64,000 nt of DNA, from contig CAHJWM010000023.1 of the NCBI GenBank assembly GCA_903642325.1, positions 1-64,000 on the forward strand. Direction: 5' to 3'. This DNA is from Myxococcales bacterium. Lineage in GTDB: Bacteria > Myxococcota_A > Polyangia > Polyangiales > Polyangiaceae. Below are positions 1-8,240 of this stretch, in pieces (position 1 is the stretch's first letter; each line of letters begins with the position of its first letter). The position numbers and the translations under genes were made by a program. Below the pieces are notes generated by a model that saw only the letters and a list, made by a program, of their open reading frames with translations, was not told the origin of the DNA and ran no database searches.

Positions 1-192
1 TCCGCTCCGCCCACCCCCATCCCCGCCCCCAGCTTCTCCACTCGAACCACTCGCGTTAGCGCCGGACTCGCCGCCAAATGGGGCGCAGGTTTTGTTGGCG
101 TTGCAGTCGTTCGTTTTGCTCGAGCAACTCCAAGCGAGACCACCAAAGGTGAGCAAACCAATGGTGCCGTATGTCAAGCGTGCGACGTTCAT
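1..192 (-). CDS. Putative lipoprotein, 3' part outside window
   Basis: This leftward gene starts with ATG at 192 and stays open to the left edge, giving 64 residues. The N-terminus is a typical export signal: MNVARLTY, a hydrophobic stretch, then a cysteine (LAWSC) that could be the lipid-modified residue, although W at -2 is not a textbook lipobox. A Cys-containing segment (CNANKTC) and a Gly/Ser/Ala-rich linker follow, the pattern of surface lipoproteins repeated through this window. It lies 16 bases after the TPR/PEGA gene on the same strand and may share its transcript. The functional domain is outside the window, so no role can be given. Confidence 0.6.
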   Translation of the reverse strand, partial: MNVARLTYGTIGLLTFGGLAWSCSSKTNDCNANKTCAPFGGESGANASGSSGEAGGGDGGGRSG

Positions 193-208
193 GCTGCCCC
201 GGATGGTG

Positions 209-1267
209 TCAAAAACGCCCTGCTAGGCCCAGGCCGCCCATGCCCGGCTGCGCCGCAAGAATTGGCGTAAGGGTCCGGCCCGTGGTGGCCGCGCTCGAGT
301 GTGGCCAGAGAAAATATAGCAGGGTGCCGATGGCGGCGGCTCCCGCTACAGCGAAACCCGTGGCTTCGATTGTATGCGAGCGATCAATATCTCGGTTGAC
401 GTCGTGCAGCTTTGCACACTCGGTGTCATGCGGCGTGCCCACTCCGCACGCGTTGTTGGGGCCGAGGGTGGACCCCAGTTGGTCGGCATCTTTCTGGCTC
501 GAATTCGCCGAAAAGAGAGACACGAAGCCGACCGCCGCGCCGGTAACGACAAGGCCGCCACCGATCGCAACGGGCACCATCGAACGCGATGGCGGCTCTG
601 CGAGCTTCGGCGGCGAAGCATCGCCCGCCAGCGCCAGCGCCGGCGGCGCAGTTTGCGCGGCCGCACGAACCTCGAGCAGCTTGATCCACACGACCTGCGC
701 AGCACCCTTCGACACGTGCAGCGTCTGCTCATTTTGCTCGTAGCCATCGTGAGTCACGACCGCGCGGTGATCACCCGCCTCCACGAACACTTCGCCGTTC
801 ACGGGCAGCATCACCGCGGTGTCATCGATGCTGAGCGCGGAGTTAGCCGGCTCGAGCGTGACATGCAGCGTCCCGATTACGCTCTTCTCTACTTCCAAGC
901 CGTCGGCGAGCGACGTCTTTTGCTCGTCTGTCGAGCTCGGAAGCAGATGCGCGAGCGCAAAAGCGAAATGCTCGGCAGCGTCGCGATGCTTGCCAAGCTC
1001 GGCCTCGGTTTGAGCGAGATTTGCCGCGATGTCGGGGCTCGGCTTCAAGCGCCAGGCTTCGCTGTAAATACGCAACGCGTCGCTGTACTTGCCACCGTTG
1101 AAAGCAACCTTTCCCTTCTTGAAAAGGATGTTCGCTCGCTCGCTATCAGCAGCGTTGCCCTGCGCGTGCGAGCGCACACTGCTGCAAACTGCGGCCAGCA
1201 GACACGCGCGTGCGAGTCGGCGCCGAAAATTAGCCGATCCCTTTTCGGTTCGGAACGAAGCATTCAT
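209..1267 (-). CDS. TPR and PEGA-domain envelope protein
   Basis: 352 residues. An N-terminal signal (to about residue 36, cleavage near SHA-Q) is followed by TPR-like helices at about 42-110 (FKKGKVAFNGGKYSDALRIY). A PEGA-type beta domain spans about 133-195 (GTLHVTLEPANSALSIDD, then GDHRAVVTHDGYE). Two hydrophobic segments sit at about 229-251 and 300-322. Such proteins are common in myxobacteria and usually sit in the envelope; PEGA domains are thought to bind surface structures. The start codon lies 3 bases after the stop of the upstream membrane gene, so the pair is almost certainly one operon. The molecular role is unknown. Confidence 0.8.
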   Translation of the reverse strand: MNASFRTEKGSANFRRRLARACLLAAVCSSVRSHAQGNAADSERANILFKKGKVAFNGGKYSDALRIYSEAWRLKPSPDIAANLAQTEAELGKHRDAAEHFAFALAHLLPSSTDEQKTSLADGLEVEKSVIGTLHVTLEPANSALSIDDTAVMLPVNGEVFVEAGDHRAVVTHDGYEQNEQTLHVSKGAAQVVWIKLLEVRAAAQTAPPALALAGDASPPKLAEPPSRSMVPVAIGGGLVVTGAAVGFVSLFSANSSQKDADQLGSTLGPNNACGVGTPHDTECAKLHDVNRDIDRSHTIEATGFAVAGAAAIGTLLYFLWPHSSAATTGRTLTPILAAQPGMGGLGLAGRF

Positions 1268-1270
1268 TCG

Positions 1271-1975
1271 TCAATAGATCGCGTGTTTGGGTTTGTTAGA
1301 GCTAGACGCCGTTCGTGGTTGGCTCGCCGCGGCTTCGCGTGCATCGACGCTGGCAGAGTGAGAGCTCTGTAGAGCACGCACCGGATGAGTCGGAGCGGCC
1401 TTCGGCGTGACCGAAGCGGAGGCGGCAGGGGCGGACTCATCGGCGACGGGCGTCTGGACCAATGGGCGCGCCGGCGTCGCCGACCGCGTAGGCACGGACG
1501 CGCGCTGGCCCGTGATCTGCGACTCACTTCCGGTTGCTGAAACGTTACCCGCATCGACTGATGCTGTGGACCGCGTCGCCGCGCGCACCAAAAAGAGTGC
1601 GACCAGCAGTGAGAGCAACACCACTGATGTCAACCAGCGGCGACTGAGCCTCGTGGGTCGTTGACCGGTGGTGAGCGCGGTCTGCGTCGGCCAAGCCGCG
1701 TCGGACGGCGGCTCGCACTCGTTGGGACGGGTCAGGCGAAGCTCGGTTGCGAGCTTTCGCGGGTCGATGTCCTCGGCCAACTTCACGGTCTGCACCTCGA
1801 GCGTCTTGTGGTTCGAGACCGCAACTACCGGCTGTGGCTCGTAGTACACGAGCCCATCGGGGCCGCTCGACTCTGGCTCGTCCAATAGCTCGAGCGAACT
1901 CAGTGTTGAGGGACCCATTGGCGCGAGCGGGCCTAAGCCGGGGTCGGTGATGATTTTTTCGCGCTTATCGGTCAC
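1271..1975 (-). CDS. Single-pass membrane protein of unknown function
   Basis: 234 residues with a polar N-terminal half (about 1-110), one clear membrane segment at about 114-134 (WLTSVVLLSLLVALFLVRAA), and a low-complexity Ala/Ser/Pro-rich tail. The arrangement predicts a cytoplasmic N-domain and an exported disordered tail. It is immediately upstream of the TPR/PEGA gene with a 3-base gap, so the two products probably act together. In related bacteria such pairs often follow a Ser/Thr kinase gene, but none is seen here. No domain is recognised. Confidence 0.7.
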   Translation of the reverse strand: MTDKREKIITDPGLGPLAPMGPSTLSSLELLDEPESSGPDGLVYYEPQPVVAVSNHKTLEVQTVKLAEDIDPRKLATELRLTRPNECEPPSDAAWPTQTALTTGQRPTRLSRRWLTSVVLLSLLVALFLVRAATRSTASVDAGNVSATGSESQITGQRASVPTRSATPARPLVQTPVADESAPAASASVTPKAAPTHPVRALQSSHSASVDAREAAASQPRTASSSNKPKHAIY

Positions 1976-2200
1976 GGCGCACCGTTATCGCGGCTCGAAG
2001 ACCAGATTGGAACCGATCAGGCTCAGGTCGTTAGAAGCTTGGACGGTCCCACCTCTCGCGGAGCTCGCGAGCCTATATGACCTGGAGGTACATCCCGAGG
2101 CAACCCCGGCGCGCACCTCCGTGAACCGGCACGGCTCCCAGCCCCGGTTTCGATAGACGAGCTGAACGCCCGGCCGGCAGCCCTTGAGCCGATATTGGGC

Positions 2201-3019
2201 TTATGCGCGGGAGCGTGACTTGCTGGCGGTCGCTTTGGCGCGCGGCGCCTTGGAGCGTGGCGCGCGGGGTTTAGGCGCTTCCGCTTCCTCTGGCGCTTCC
2301 GCTTCCTCTGGCGCTTCCGCTTCCTCTGGCGCCGGCTGCGACACGTTGGTGGGCTTCCGTTCGGAGCGCGGGATCTCGAGCGAGCTGCTGCGCGGAGGCT
2401 CACCGCCGTGCTGAGCGTGTAGCTCACCCAACAGCTCAATCAGCATCAAGTACTGATCGGTCGGGTTCAGACAACTGAGCGCAGCCTGCGCCTGCTGCTT
2501 CGCCTTGGCGCGCACGACGGCAGCCGGCAGCTCCGGCGGAACGAACGCGCCGTCAGGAACCACGGGGGGCCACCCAGCACGCGGCTCCGACCGCGGGGCT
2601 GGAGTCATGGCCACCGGGCTCGGCGCGGGCTTCGATGCCGGTACAACCTCGAAAACACGGCGGCGTGGGAGCGCGCTAGTGGCAGTAGCACCGGCGGCTG
2701 GCTTGGGTCGGCTATCCGGCGGGGTACTCCCCGGCGCGCGCGGGTCGCGTGGCTTCTTATCGTTGAAGATGGCCGCGCGAATGTCTCGAGGAAGACGTTG
2801 ACGGGCCAAGAAGAAGAAGACGCCGCCCGGGCTGCGCCGACCGCTGCCGTCGCCGCGCATCAAGCCGCCCGCCTTCTCTATTTTATCTGTCTCGGCCAAA
2901 AGCGTGAGACAGGGCTGCTCACCAAGGTTGTCGACGACAGCCTTGATCTGTGCGACCGGGCTCTCGTCAGTTTCCCCGAGCGCCTTCGCGATTGTGTTGA
3001 TCGTCTGCTCACTAGCCAT
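2201..3019 (-). CDS. PHAX-type RNA-binding domain protein with basic tail
   Basis: 272 residues from ATG at 3019; the frame stays open upstream, but conserved-looking sequence begins here (MASEQTINTIAKALGE). Residues about 5-85 match the RNA-binding domain of the eukaryotic phosphorylated adaptor for RNA export (PHAX): a helical stretch, ETDKIEKAGGLM, then GRRSPGGVFFFL and an AAIF-type end. The remainder is low complexity: Pro/Ala-rich, then three copies of EAPEEA and a Lys/Arg/Ala-rich tail suited to nucleic-acid binding. PHAX domains are known in some bacterial proteins, without a settled function. It stands alone, with no tight operon partner. A role in RNA binding is inferred from the fold only. 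Confidence 0.75.
   Translation of the reverse strand: MASEQTINTIAKALGETDESPVAQIKAVVDNLGEQPCLTLLAETDKIEKAGGLMRGDGSGRRSPGGVFFFLARQRLPRDIRAAIFNDKKPRDPRAPGSTPPDSRPKPAAGATATSALPRRRVFEVVPASKPAPSPVAMTPAPRSEPRAGWPPVVPDGAFVPPELPAAVVRAKAKQQAQAALSCLNPTDQYLMLIELLGELHAQHGGEPPRSSSLEIPRSERKPTNVSQPAPEEAEAPEEAEAPEEAEAPKPRAPRSKAPRAKATASKSRSRA
2274..2327. repeat. Three tandem copies of an 18-bp repeat
   Basis: The unit ggcgcttccgcttcctct occurs three times in a row without mismatch, inside the coding region of the PHAX-type protein, and encodes the EAPEEA motif on the minus strand. Perfect copies suggest recent slippage expansion. The repeat is in frame and only changes linker length. Confidence 0.95.
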
Positions 3020-3349
3020 GGTTAGTTGACCGCTCTTGCACAACTCCCCCCATGGAGTGCGAGCGACTGAGGTTTCTTGGCACCGACAGGGTCTGACTGC
3101 AATAGGCGTCTGCCAAGTAACGGCCAGAGTGGCCAAACTTCACGCAGACCCAGCCCTCACATCATACGGCTTCTTCTCGCGCAACGCTAAGAGCAAATTC
3201 AGTTCCCGTGGCGCTTGGTGAGCGTCGCTCGCGCTCACGCGCCTCCGCACGACGGCGCGAAAGGCCACAAGTTGGACAAGCGCGAGCAAGCGCGAGGCTC
3301 GATCTTTGCCAAATGTTTCTTGCGCCCGACCGTCTCGGAGCGCGCGCGT
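3020..3349. other. Intergenic stretch, no supported gene
   Basis: This 330-bp region lies between the start of the PHAX-type gene and the end of the next leftward gene. Open frames here have no recognisable protein character. It probably carries the promoter of the PHAX-type gene; no clear -35/-10 or hairpin was found. Confidence 0.5.
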
Positions 3350-4150
3350 TCATTTGAAGCCATGCAGATGCACCACGTACCATTCGCCGCGCCAAGAGAT
3401 GAGCGAAGTAACCTCGAAATCTCGCGACCGGCCGGCGGGCAGTGTAAAGCGCAACCGAGCGCGCAACACTCGGTAGTAGCCGAGCTTGTTACCCTCGGAT
3501 CCTGGGGCCATCCACGTCACGTCCCTTTCAGAGACGGTTATCCCGCTGAGCTCCGCATCGGACGCCGAGCTGCCGAGCGAGCGGTGATACGCAAGCACGT
3601 CGCGTTCGAAGTTCGCGAGCAGTCGGAAACGATAGTCCCGTTCGGGCTTGGCGATGTCCTTCACCTGCGCGTAAGCGACGAGGGGGAAGAATGCTTCGGA
3701 CGCCAGCTCCGGCTGTCCGCTGATGATCGCCTTCGCCAGCGCTTCGACCCGCCGTCGAAAGAAAGGCGAGCTGACCGTGGGCCGTGTATCGGTTTGAGGA
3801 TACGGCCTACCCTCGCCGTCAACCAAAGTCGGCCCTTGCCTACTCTCGGGGGTTGTACTGAGAGGGTCAGCAACTGCGGAGCCGTCATCGGCTGGGCCCG
3901 CGTCGTGCTCTGCCGGGCCCGGGGCGGCGTGGATATCGGACTGGGAGCCGGAATGGCGTGCGAGCTCGACGGCATTGGGCGCCGAGCCCCAAGGCGCCGA
4001 GGACGCAGTGGCGATGTCGGTGCGAGATGGCTCACCCGAGCTCGGCTGCGCGGGACTCGAACCATGGCATCCACTGAGCCAGCTCCCCAGCCAGACGAAA
4101 CACGAGATCAGGCTCGGAAGTTGGGAGAGCGACACGCGACAGCTGTACAC
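3350..4150 (-). CDS. Lipoprotein of unknown function
   Basis: 266 residues. The signal ends in a good lipobox (LSGC, Cys at about 28). A Ser/Pro/Ala/Gly-rich linker reaches about residue 105. A folded domain of about 150 residues follows, with helices (RRRVEALAKAIISGQPELASEAFFP) and a C-terminal beta-rich end (WRGEWYVVHLHGFK). The size and the sheet-rich ending resemble NTF2-like or SnoaL-like folds, which is speculation. Its start faces the DUF6438 lipoprotein gene across a 193-bp divergent promoter region. Confidence 0.7.
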   Translation of the reverse strand: MYSCRVSLSQLPSLISCFVWLGSWLSGCHGSSPAQPSSGEPSRTDIATASSAPWGSAPNAVELARHSGSQSDIHAAPGPAEHDAGPADDGSAVADPLSTTPESRQGPTLVDGEGRPYPQTDTRPTVSSPFFRRRVEALAKAIISGQPELASEAFFPLVAYAQVKDIAKPERDYRFRLLANFERDVLAYHRSLGSSASDAELSGITVSERDVTWMAPGSEGNKLGYYRVLRARLRFTLPAGRSRDFEVTSLISWRGEWYVVHLHGFK

Positions 4151-4343
4151 CGCGACTCGATACCGGTGAAGAAAAAGCGCCCGATCTCGCCGGCTCGAGG
4201 GACAGGGCGCGGCGGCTTTTTGGATCGCGACGGCGGTGGCTGTGCGCTACGATCGCGCCCGACCTAGCCTCTGAAAGACACACGCGAACGGCAGGCTCAG
4301 CCTCGTTTCACCAACCGCATCCCGACCAGAACTCAGAGCCCGC

Positions 4344-5027
4344 ATGCCAAAGGCCTTTATTAGACCCCGCCGCTGGCTCCTGCCGGCCGTACTGTGCTCG
4401 ACGTGGCTCGCTGCGGCCGGTTGCCGAAAAAAGCCGGTCAAGCCGAGCGACGCGAGCGCGATCGATCAGCCTCACCCGCCCGACCAAGTGGCTGGCGCAA
4501 CCCCGACGGCGACGCTGGAGCGCACGGGCTGTTACGGCGAGTGTCCTGTGTATCGCTTGACCGTCAACAGCGATGGCAGCGTAGTTTATGTCGGCACACG
4601 CTGGGTCAAGGTGCTCGGTCGGCAACAGTACCACCTTAGCGAGACGCAGTTGGCCGAGCTACTAGCGGTGTTCGAGCGCTCTGGCTTCATGCAGTTGCGT
4701 GATTACGACCGCGTAGAGAACACGGACGACGATTGGGCGCACGTCTCTTATCGACGCGGCGGCCTGGTCAAACGAGTGCGCCACTACCATGGTGATAACA
4801 GCGCCCCCGCGTCGCTGAGCGCGTTGGAGGACGACTTCGACCGCATCGTGGGCAGCGGGCGTTTCGTCGGTATGCCGTCGTCCAATGGCGCGGTTGCGCC
4901 GGGCACGCCGGCCGCCGCCGACTCCGCGCCAGGCGCAGCGCCACCACGGCTACCCCAAGGGCCGCGTTCCAGCGAAAACGGGGGCCCGGCCGACGACATC
5001 GCCGCCGACCCCGATAACCACCCTTGA
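4344..5027 (+). CDS. DUF6438-type lipoprotein
   Basis: 227 residues with a basic N-terminus, a hydrophobic core and a lipobox (LAAAGC). Residues about 55-170 match the DUF6438 pattern: LERTGCYGECPVYRL, then an NSDGSVVYVG strand, a helix (LSETQLAELLAVFERSGF) and a late RHYHGD strand. The paired cysteines in GCYGEC are typical of the family. The C-terminal 50 residues are Ala/Pro-rich and disordered. The family is widespread and uncharacterised; the protein should sit on an outer or inner membrane leaflet facing the periplasm. Confidence 0.75.
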   Translation: MPKAFIRPRRWLLPAVLCSTWLAAAGCRKKPVKPSDASAIDQPHPPDQVAGATPTATLERTGCYGECPVYRLTVNSDGSVVYVGTRWVKVLGRQQYHLSETQLAELLAVFERSGFMQLRDYDRVENTDDDWAHVSYRRGGLVKRVRHYHGDNSAPASLSALEDDFDRIVGSGRFVGMPSSNGAVAPGTPAAADSAPGAAPPRLPQGPRSSENGGPADDIAADPDNHP

Positions 5028-5365
5028 GGCGGTGCGAGGGCGGCGCGCCGTCACGGAACCAGGTTTGACGTCCGTGCAAGATCGGAGACGATATTTCAGA
5101 TCTGCAATGGCGGGCGTCGCCTTCTCGACTAACTGTCGGATCACATCTTGGCCCGAGATATGCTTGTTAAGCCAGATCGCCACTCAACCATCAATGCGCG
5201 GCGTCATTACAACCAGACACTTGGTCACCCACGCGCCGCTCATCATGCGGCTGTTCGGTGTGCGCGCTTACTTCAAGTGCTTGTCCTGCGTGCTGCGCAA
5301 AGGGGGGCGGGCTACTTTTTTGGACGCGGTTTCCCATTAGTGGCGCTCAGCGCGGTTAGTCGTTG
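5028..5365. other. Intergenic stretch, no supported gene
   Basis: This 338-bp region is less GC-rich than its surroundings. A short minus-strand frame ending at 4950 starts here (MAIWLNKHISGQDVIRQL), but it runs antisense into the DUF6438 gene and matches nothing recognised. I see no terminator or RNA gene. Confidence 0.4.
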
Positions 5366-5761
5366 ATGAGCAGCAAGGGCCGACCGTACCGGACCTTCTT
5401 CTGCGAAGGCTTCGAGATTCTGGTTGGCAAGGCCGCGACTGACAACGACCACCTGACGTTCCAGATCGCGCAGCCGTACGACGCCTGGCTGCACGTGGCG
5501 GGTGGGACGCCGGGCAGCCACGTCGTGATCCGAAATCCCGAGCGCGCCGTCATCCCCGAGCCAGTCGTGCTTCACGCAGCCGGGCTCGCGGCTTGGTACT
5601 CGAAGGCCCGCCCGGCCGCGAAGGTCGAAGTTCACCTATGCCGGGCCGCGGACGTGACGAAAGTGCGCGGCGCTCCCGCCGGGCAAGTGCAGATTGCACG
5701 ATTCAAGTCGCTACGCGTTGCGCCGAAGCCGTTCACGAATGATCCGTCGGAACGGGACTGA
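5366..5761 (+). CDS. Stand-alone NFACT-R (DUF814) RNA-binding protein
   Basis: 131 residues from ATG at 5366; an in-frame TTG just before is possible. The whole protein is one NFACT-R domain: YRTFFCEGFEILVGK, then DNDHLTFQIAQPYDAWLHV, then GTPGSHVVI. This is the C-terminal RNA-binding module of RqcH/NEMF/FbpA proteins, which act on stalled ribosomes. The NFACT-N and coiled-coil parts are absent, so it is the short stand-alone form. It ends 5 bases before the end of a convergent lipoprotein gene. Binding to tRNA or ribosomes is inferred from the family. Confidence 0.8.
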   Translation: MSSKGRPYRTFFCEGFEILVGKAATDNDHLTFQIAQPYDAWLHVAGGTPGSHVVIRNPERAVIPEPVVLHAAGLAAWYSKARPAAKVEVHLCRAADVTKVRGAPAGQVQIARFKSLRVAPKPFTNDPSERD

Positions 5762-5766
5762 TCGTC

Positions 5767-6327
5767 TCAGGACGGCAGCTTGGCTTTCGCGGCGCGAGTC
5801 GTGTTCTTGAGCAACGCGAGATCGTGCTCGAATTTCGTCTTGAGAGCCTTGAATGTATCCAGCGTGGCCTTGTCGTACGCAGCCAGGTCAGCCGCCAGCG
5901 CTTTTTGCTGCGCCGCAACTGGCTTCAACGCCGACTGAAAGGCGGCTCTCGACTTTGCATTAGCCTTGGCTGACTTCGGGCCAAGCTCGTTCAAGGCCTT
6001 GTTGGCATCGGCGAGCTCGAGCCGACCTTCATCCTTGAATGCCTGACGCGCGGCCGCTAACGCAGCTTCAGCGCTCTTGCCCTGCTCGTCGGCGGTGGCT
6101 TGCGCCTTGCTCGAGCACTCTTCGAGCTTGCTCTTGGCATCGGTCGCTTCGGTCTTCAGCTGATCGAGCTGCTTTTGAAGATCGTCCAGCTTTTGTTGCG
6201 CCACCTGCTTGGCCTTCGAGCTTTGCTCGTCGGCTTGTTGCTGCACGGCGGCGACCTTCTTTTTTGTTTCTGCCTCTGTTCCGCAGGAGACGAGCAAGAA
6301 CGGCACGACTAGGAATGCAGCGCGCAT
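5767..6327 (-). CDS. Coiled-coil lipoprotein
   Basis: 186 residues. A short signal ends in LLVSC, giving a lipid-anchored cysteine at residue 15. The rest is almost all Ala/Lys/Glu/Gln-rich helix with heptad character, predicted to be an extended coiled coil, and it resembles Lpp-like or periplasmic spacer proteins. No enzyme motif is present. It is convergent with the NFACT-R gene. The function is unknown; a structural role is the simplest guess. Confidence 0.65.
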   Translation of the reverse strand: MRAAFLVVPFLLVSCGTEAETKKKVAAVQQQADEQSSKAKQVAQQKLDDLQKQLDQLKTEATDAKSKLEECSSKAQATADEQGKSAEAALAAARQAFKDEGRLELADANKALNELGPKSAKANAKSRAAFQSALKPVAAQQKALAADLAAYDKATLDTFKALKTKFEHDLALLKNTTRAAKAKLPS

Positions 6328-6433
6328 GGGGCGACGCTAGGGGATGTACGGCAGATGCACAACCAATCGGCGTGTAGAGCCCGATGCCGGAGTCGGTCAG
6401 ACTCGAGAATGTGACGAGGTTGAACCTTTCCGT

Positions 6434-7312
6434 TCAGGGAAGCTCTACAGACGTAGCTCCCGAAACGTCACGCTGCGTCGCGCTCTCGGCGTAAGCAACG
6501 ACGCCAACTCGACGAGCTACGAGCTCACCGTCGTACGGAAATGTCCAGTGCCCAGCCGTGCCGTCGCTGAGGCCGCGGCTCGTGAACGACCGAACCACGT
6601 TCACATGAACGAGTCGCTCGCCGGCGTTTTCACCGCGATCGACTTGGCTCTCGGCAAGCGGCTCGAGCAGCGCAAGGTTCAGCACGAGGCCCGCAGTGAC
6701 GCCGCTCACGCGATAGTCGACCACGATGCTCTGTCCTCTCCGCGCTGCTTCGAGCTCGATGTGCGTTCGCTGCGGGTGTCTCAGCGCGACATCGATCAAG
6801 TCGCCAATGCACGACGCGTTGGACCCGACGCACTCAGCCTGGCCGTTGACCACGACCTGTGGCGTGTAGGTGCTGTTATCGACATTGATGCTCGAATAGC
6901 CATGTTGTCGTTCGGAGTAGCTGGCGCGGCTGAAGCGGTCGCGCCACCCGAGGTAGTTCCAATAATCGACGTGAAAAGACAGTGTGTAGACGGGCAGAGC
7001 GCGCGCCCTGGCCTCCGACTTCAACGTCGCCAACACGCGGTCGGCCGGCGGACAGCTCGAGCAACCCTCCGACGTGAAGAGCTCGACCACGGCCACGCCG
7101 GGGGCACCACGCTGCGCGCCCCGTGCTGCACCCGCCAGGGTGGAAGACGGCAGGTGCACCGAACCTGGCGCACCCTTCGAGCCGCGAGAGAGCCGAGGCA
7201 TCGCTGGCTCGGCGCTGGCCGGCGCCGTACGCTCGGCAGGCTCAGCCGAGCAGCCCACGAACAGGAGCAGCACGACTGCCGTTCGGCGTCGCAAGCCACC
7301 GTTACTCGACAT
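6434..7312 (-). CDS. DUF1223 thioredoxin-fold lipoprotein
   Basis: 292 residues from ATG at 7312 (MSSNGGLRRR). This start gives a good signal ending in LLLFVGC, which the longer frame would bury. A low-complexity linker is followed by the DUF1223 core from about residue 68: VAVVELFTSEGCSSCPPAD, then FHVDYWNYLGWRD and YTPQVVVNG. The CSSC pair is in the thioredoxin-like position, so a thiol role is plausible. The start overlaps the end of the anti-sigma-like gene by 11 bases, which implies translational coupling. Confidence 0.8.
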   Translation of the reverse strand: MSSNGGLRRRTAVVLLLFVGCSAEPAERTAPASAEPAMPRLSRGSKGAPGSVHLPSSTLAGAARGAQRGAPGVAVVELFTSEGCSSCPPADRVLATLKSEARARALPVYTLSFHVDYWNYLGWRDRFSRASYSERQHGYSSINVDNSTYTPQVVVNGQAECVGSNASCIGDLIDVALRHPQRTHIELEAARRGQSIVVDYRVSGVTAGLVLNLALLEPLAESQVDRGENAGERLVHVNVVRSFTSRGLSDGTAGHWTFPYDGELVARRVGVVAYAESATQRDVSGATSVELP

Positions 7313-8102
7313 GACGCAGCCGCCATTGCAAAGACGTGACGGCAACGAACCAAACAAAGCCAATGCTGAAGTGACCAGCCCAGAGATGGACTCCATCCGT
7401 AAGTGGGCAATGCACTATCAGAATCAAGTTGGCCACCAATGCCATCGTGCCAGTAGCCAGCGCCCGGACCCGATAAGGCACCCGCATTCCGCGATCGAGC
7501 GCCCATAGCAGCGCGGCGGCGGGCGCCGAAAGCGCGCTGCCGTAGGAAAAACAGCTGAGCGCGCGCCCGGCAAAACCACCCGTGATCGGCGGGCTCGGCC
7601 GAGATTCGGGCGCTAGGCACAGAAGACAGGGGAGACAGCAGGCCGCGGCGGTGAGTGCCCAACACAACCGCGCCTTACGGCGCCCGATCGGCGCCGGCCT
7701 GAGCGCCGCCCGCACGACCAGCGCCATGAGCCCGAGCAGCAGCAGCCCCATGATCAACTTTGGGGTACCGAGGTTCATCCACGGCACTGGCCGTTCCCAA
7801 AACTCCCGTGCAAGTAACGCGAGCGGGACGCACAGTGTCAACGCCCAACGCACTCGTGTGGGACGACTGCGCAAATAGGCACGGAGCCCGCGCTCGCGAT
7901 CGATCAACGATTCGGTAGCAATGAGCCCTGCACCTACATCCGACTGAAGCTCCGCAGAGAACTCCGCCAAGCGACGGCCGAGTGTGGCGCCGCTTTGGAC
8001 GAGATCGGCGCAGGACGCGCAGCCTCCTAGATGTTCGTCGACGGTTGCGCCGGAAAGGGGCGTTCCGGCCAGAAATCCTCGGCGAAGGTCGACGCAGTCC
8101 AC
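7302..8102 (-). CDS. Anti-sigma-like zinc-finger membrane protein (NrsF/DUF1109 type)
   Basis: 266 residues with a GTG start. The N-terminus has a zinc anti-sigma signature, Cys3 with His24-x3-Cys28-x2-Cys31 (EHLGGCASC). Six hydrophobic segments follow, and the last part has the HCP...H pattern (HCPLTDGVHLWAGH) seen in NrsF/DUF1109 anti-sigma factors. It probably holds an ECF sigma factor at the inner membrane, but no sigma gene is next to it; the neighbour upstream is a VOC protein. It is coupled to the DUF1223 gene downstream. Confidence 0.7.
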   Translation of the reverse strand: MDCVDLRRGFLAGTPLSGATVDEHLGGCASCADLVQSGATLGRRLAEFSAELQSDVGAGLIATESLIDRERGLRAYLRSRPTRVRWALTLCVPLALLAREFWERPVPWMNLGTPKLIMGLLLLGLMALVVRAALRPAPIGRRKARLCWALTAAACCLPCLLCLAPESRPSPPITGGFAGRALSCFSYGSALSAPAAALLWALDRGMRVPYRVRALATGTMALVANLILIVHCPLTDGVHLWAGHFSIGFVWFVAVTSLQWRLRHVE

Positions 8103-8240
8103 GGTATTTGCGTGGTACGGCGCAGGCCGTCGGAGGGTTACGAGGAGCGCGAAACCCTTTGATGATAGGGGCCGGCGCGCTCGGGCTTAGCACGTGAGCT
8201 CGCGCGGTAAGGCGGCTGATGATGGCGCTGAAGGCTCAGA

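Noticed and set aside
374-1372. Long plus-strand open frame opposite the TPR/PEGA gene
   Set aside because: It is a GC-rich antisense shadow: composition is Arg-rich with no domain, while the minus-strand frame has signal, TPR and PEGA features.
3215-4267. 350-residue plus-strand frame over the lipoprotein at 3350
   Set aside because: No motif; the minus-strand frame has a lipobox and protein-like composition.
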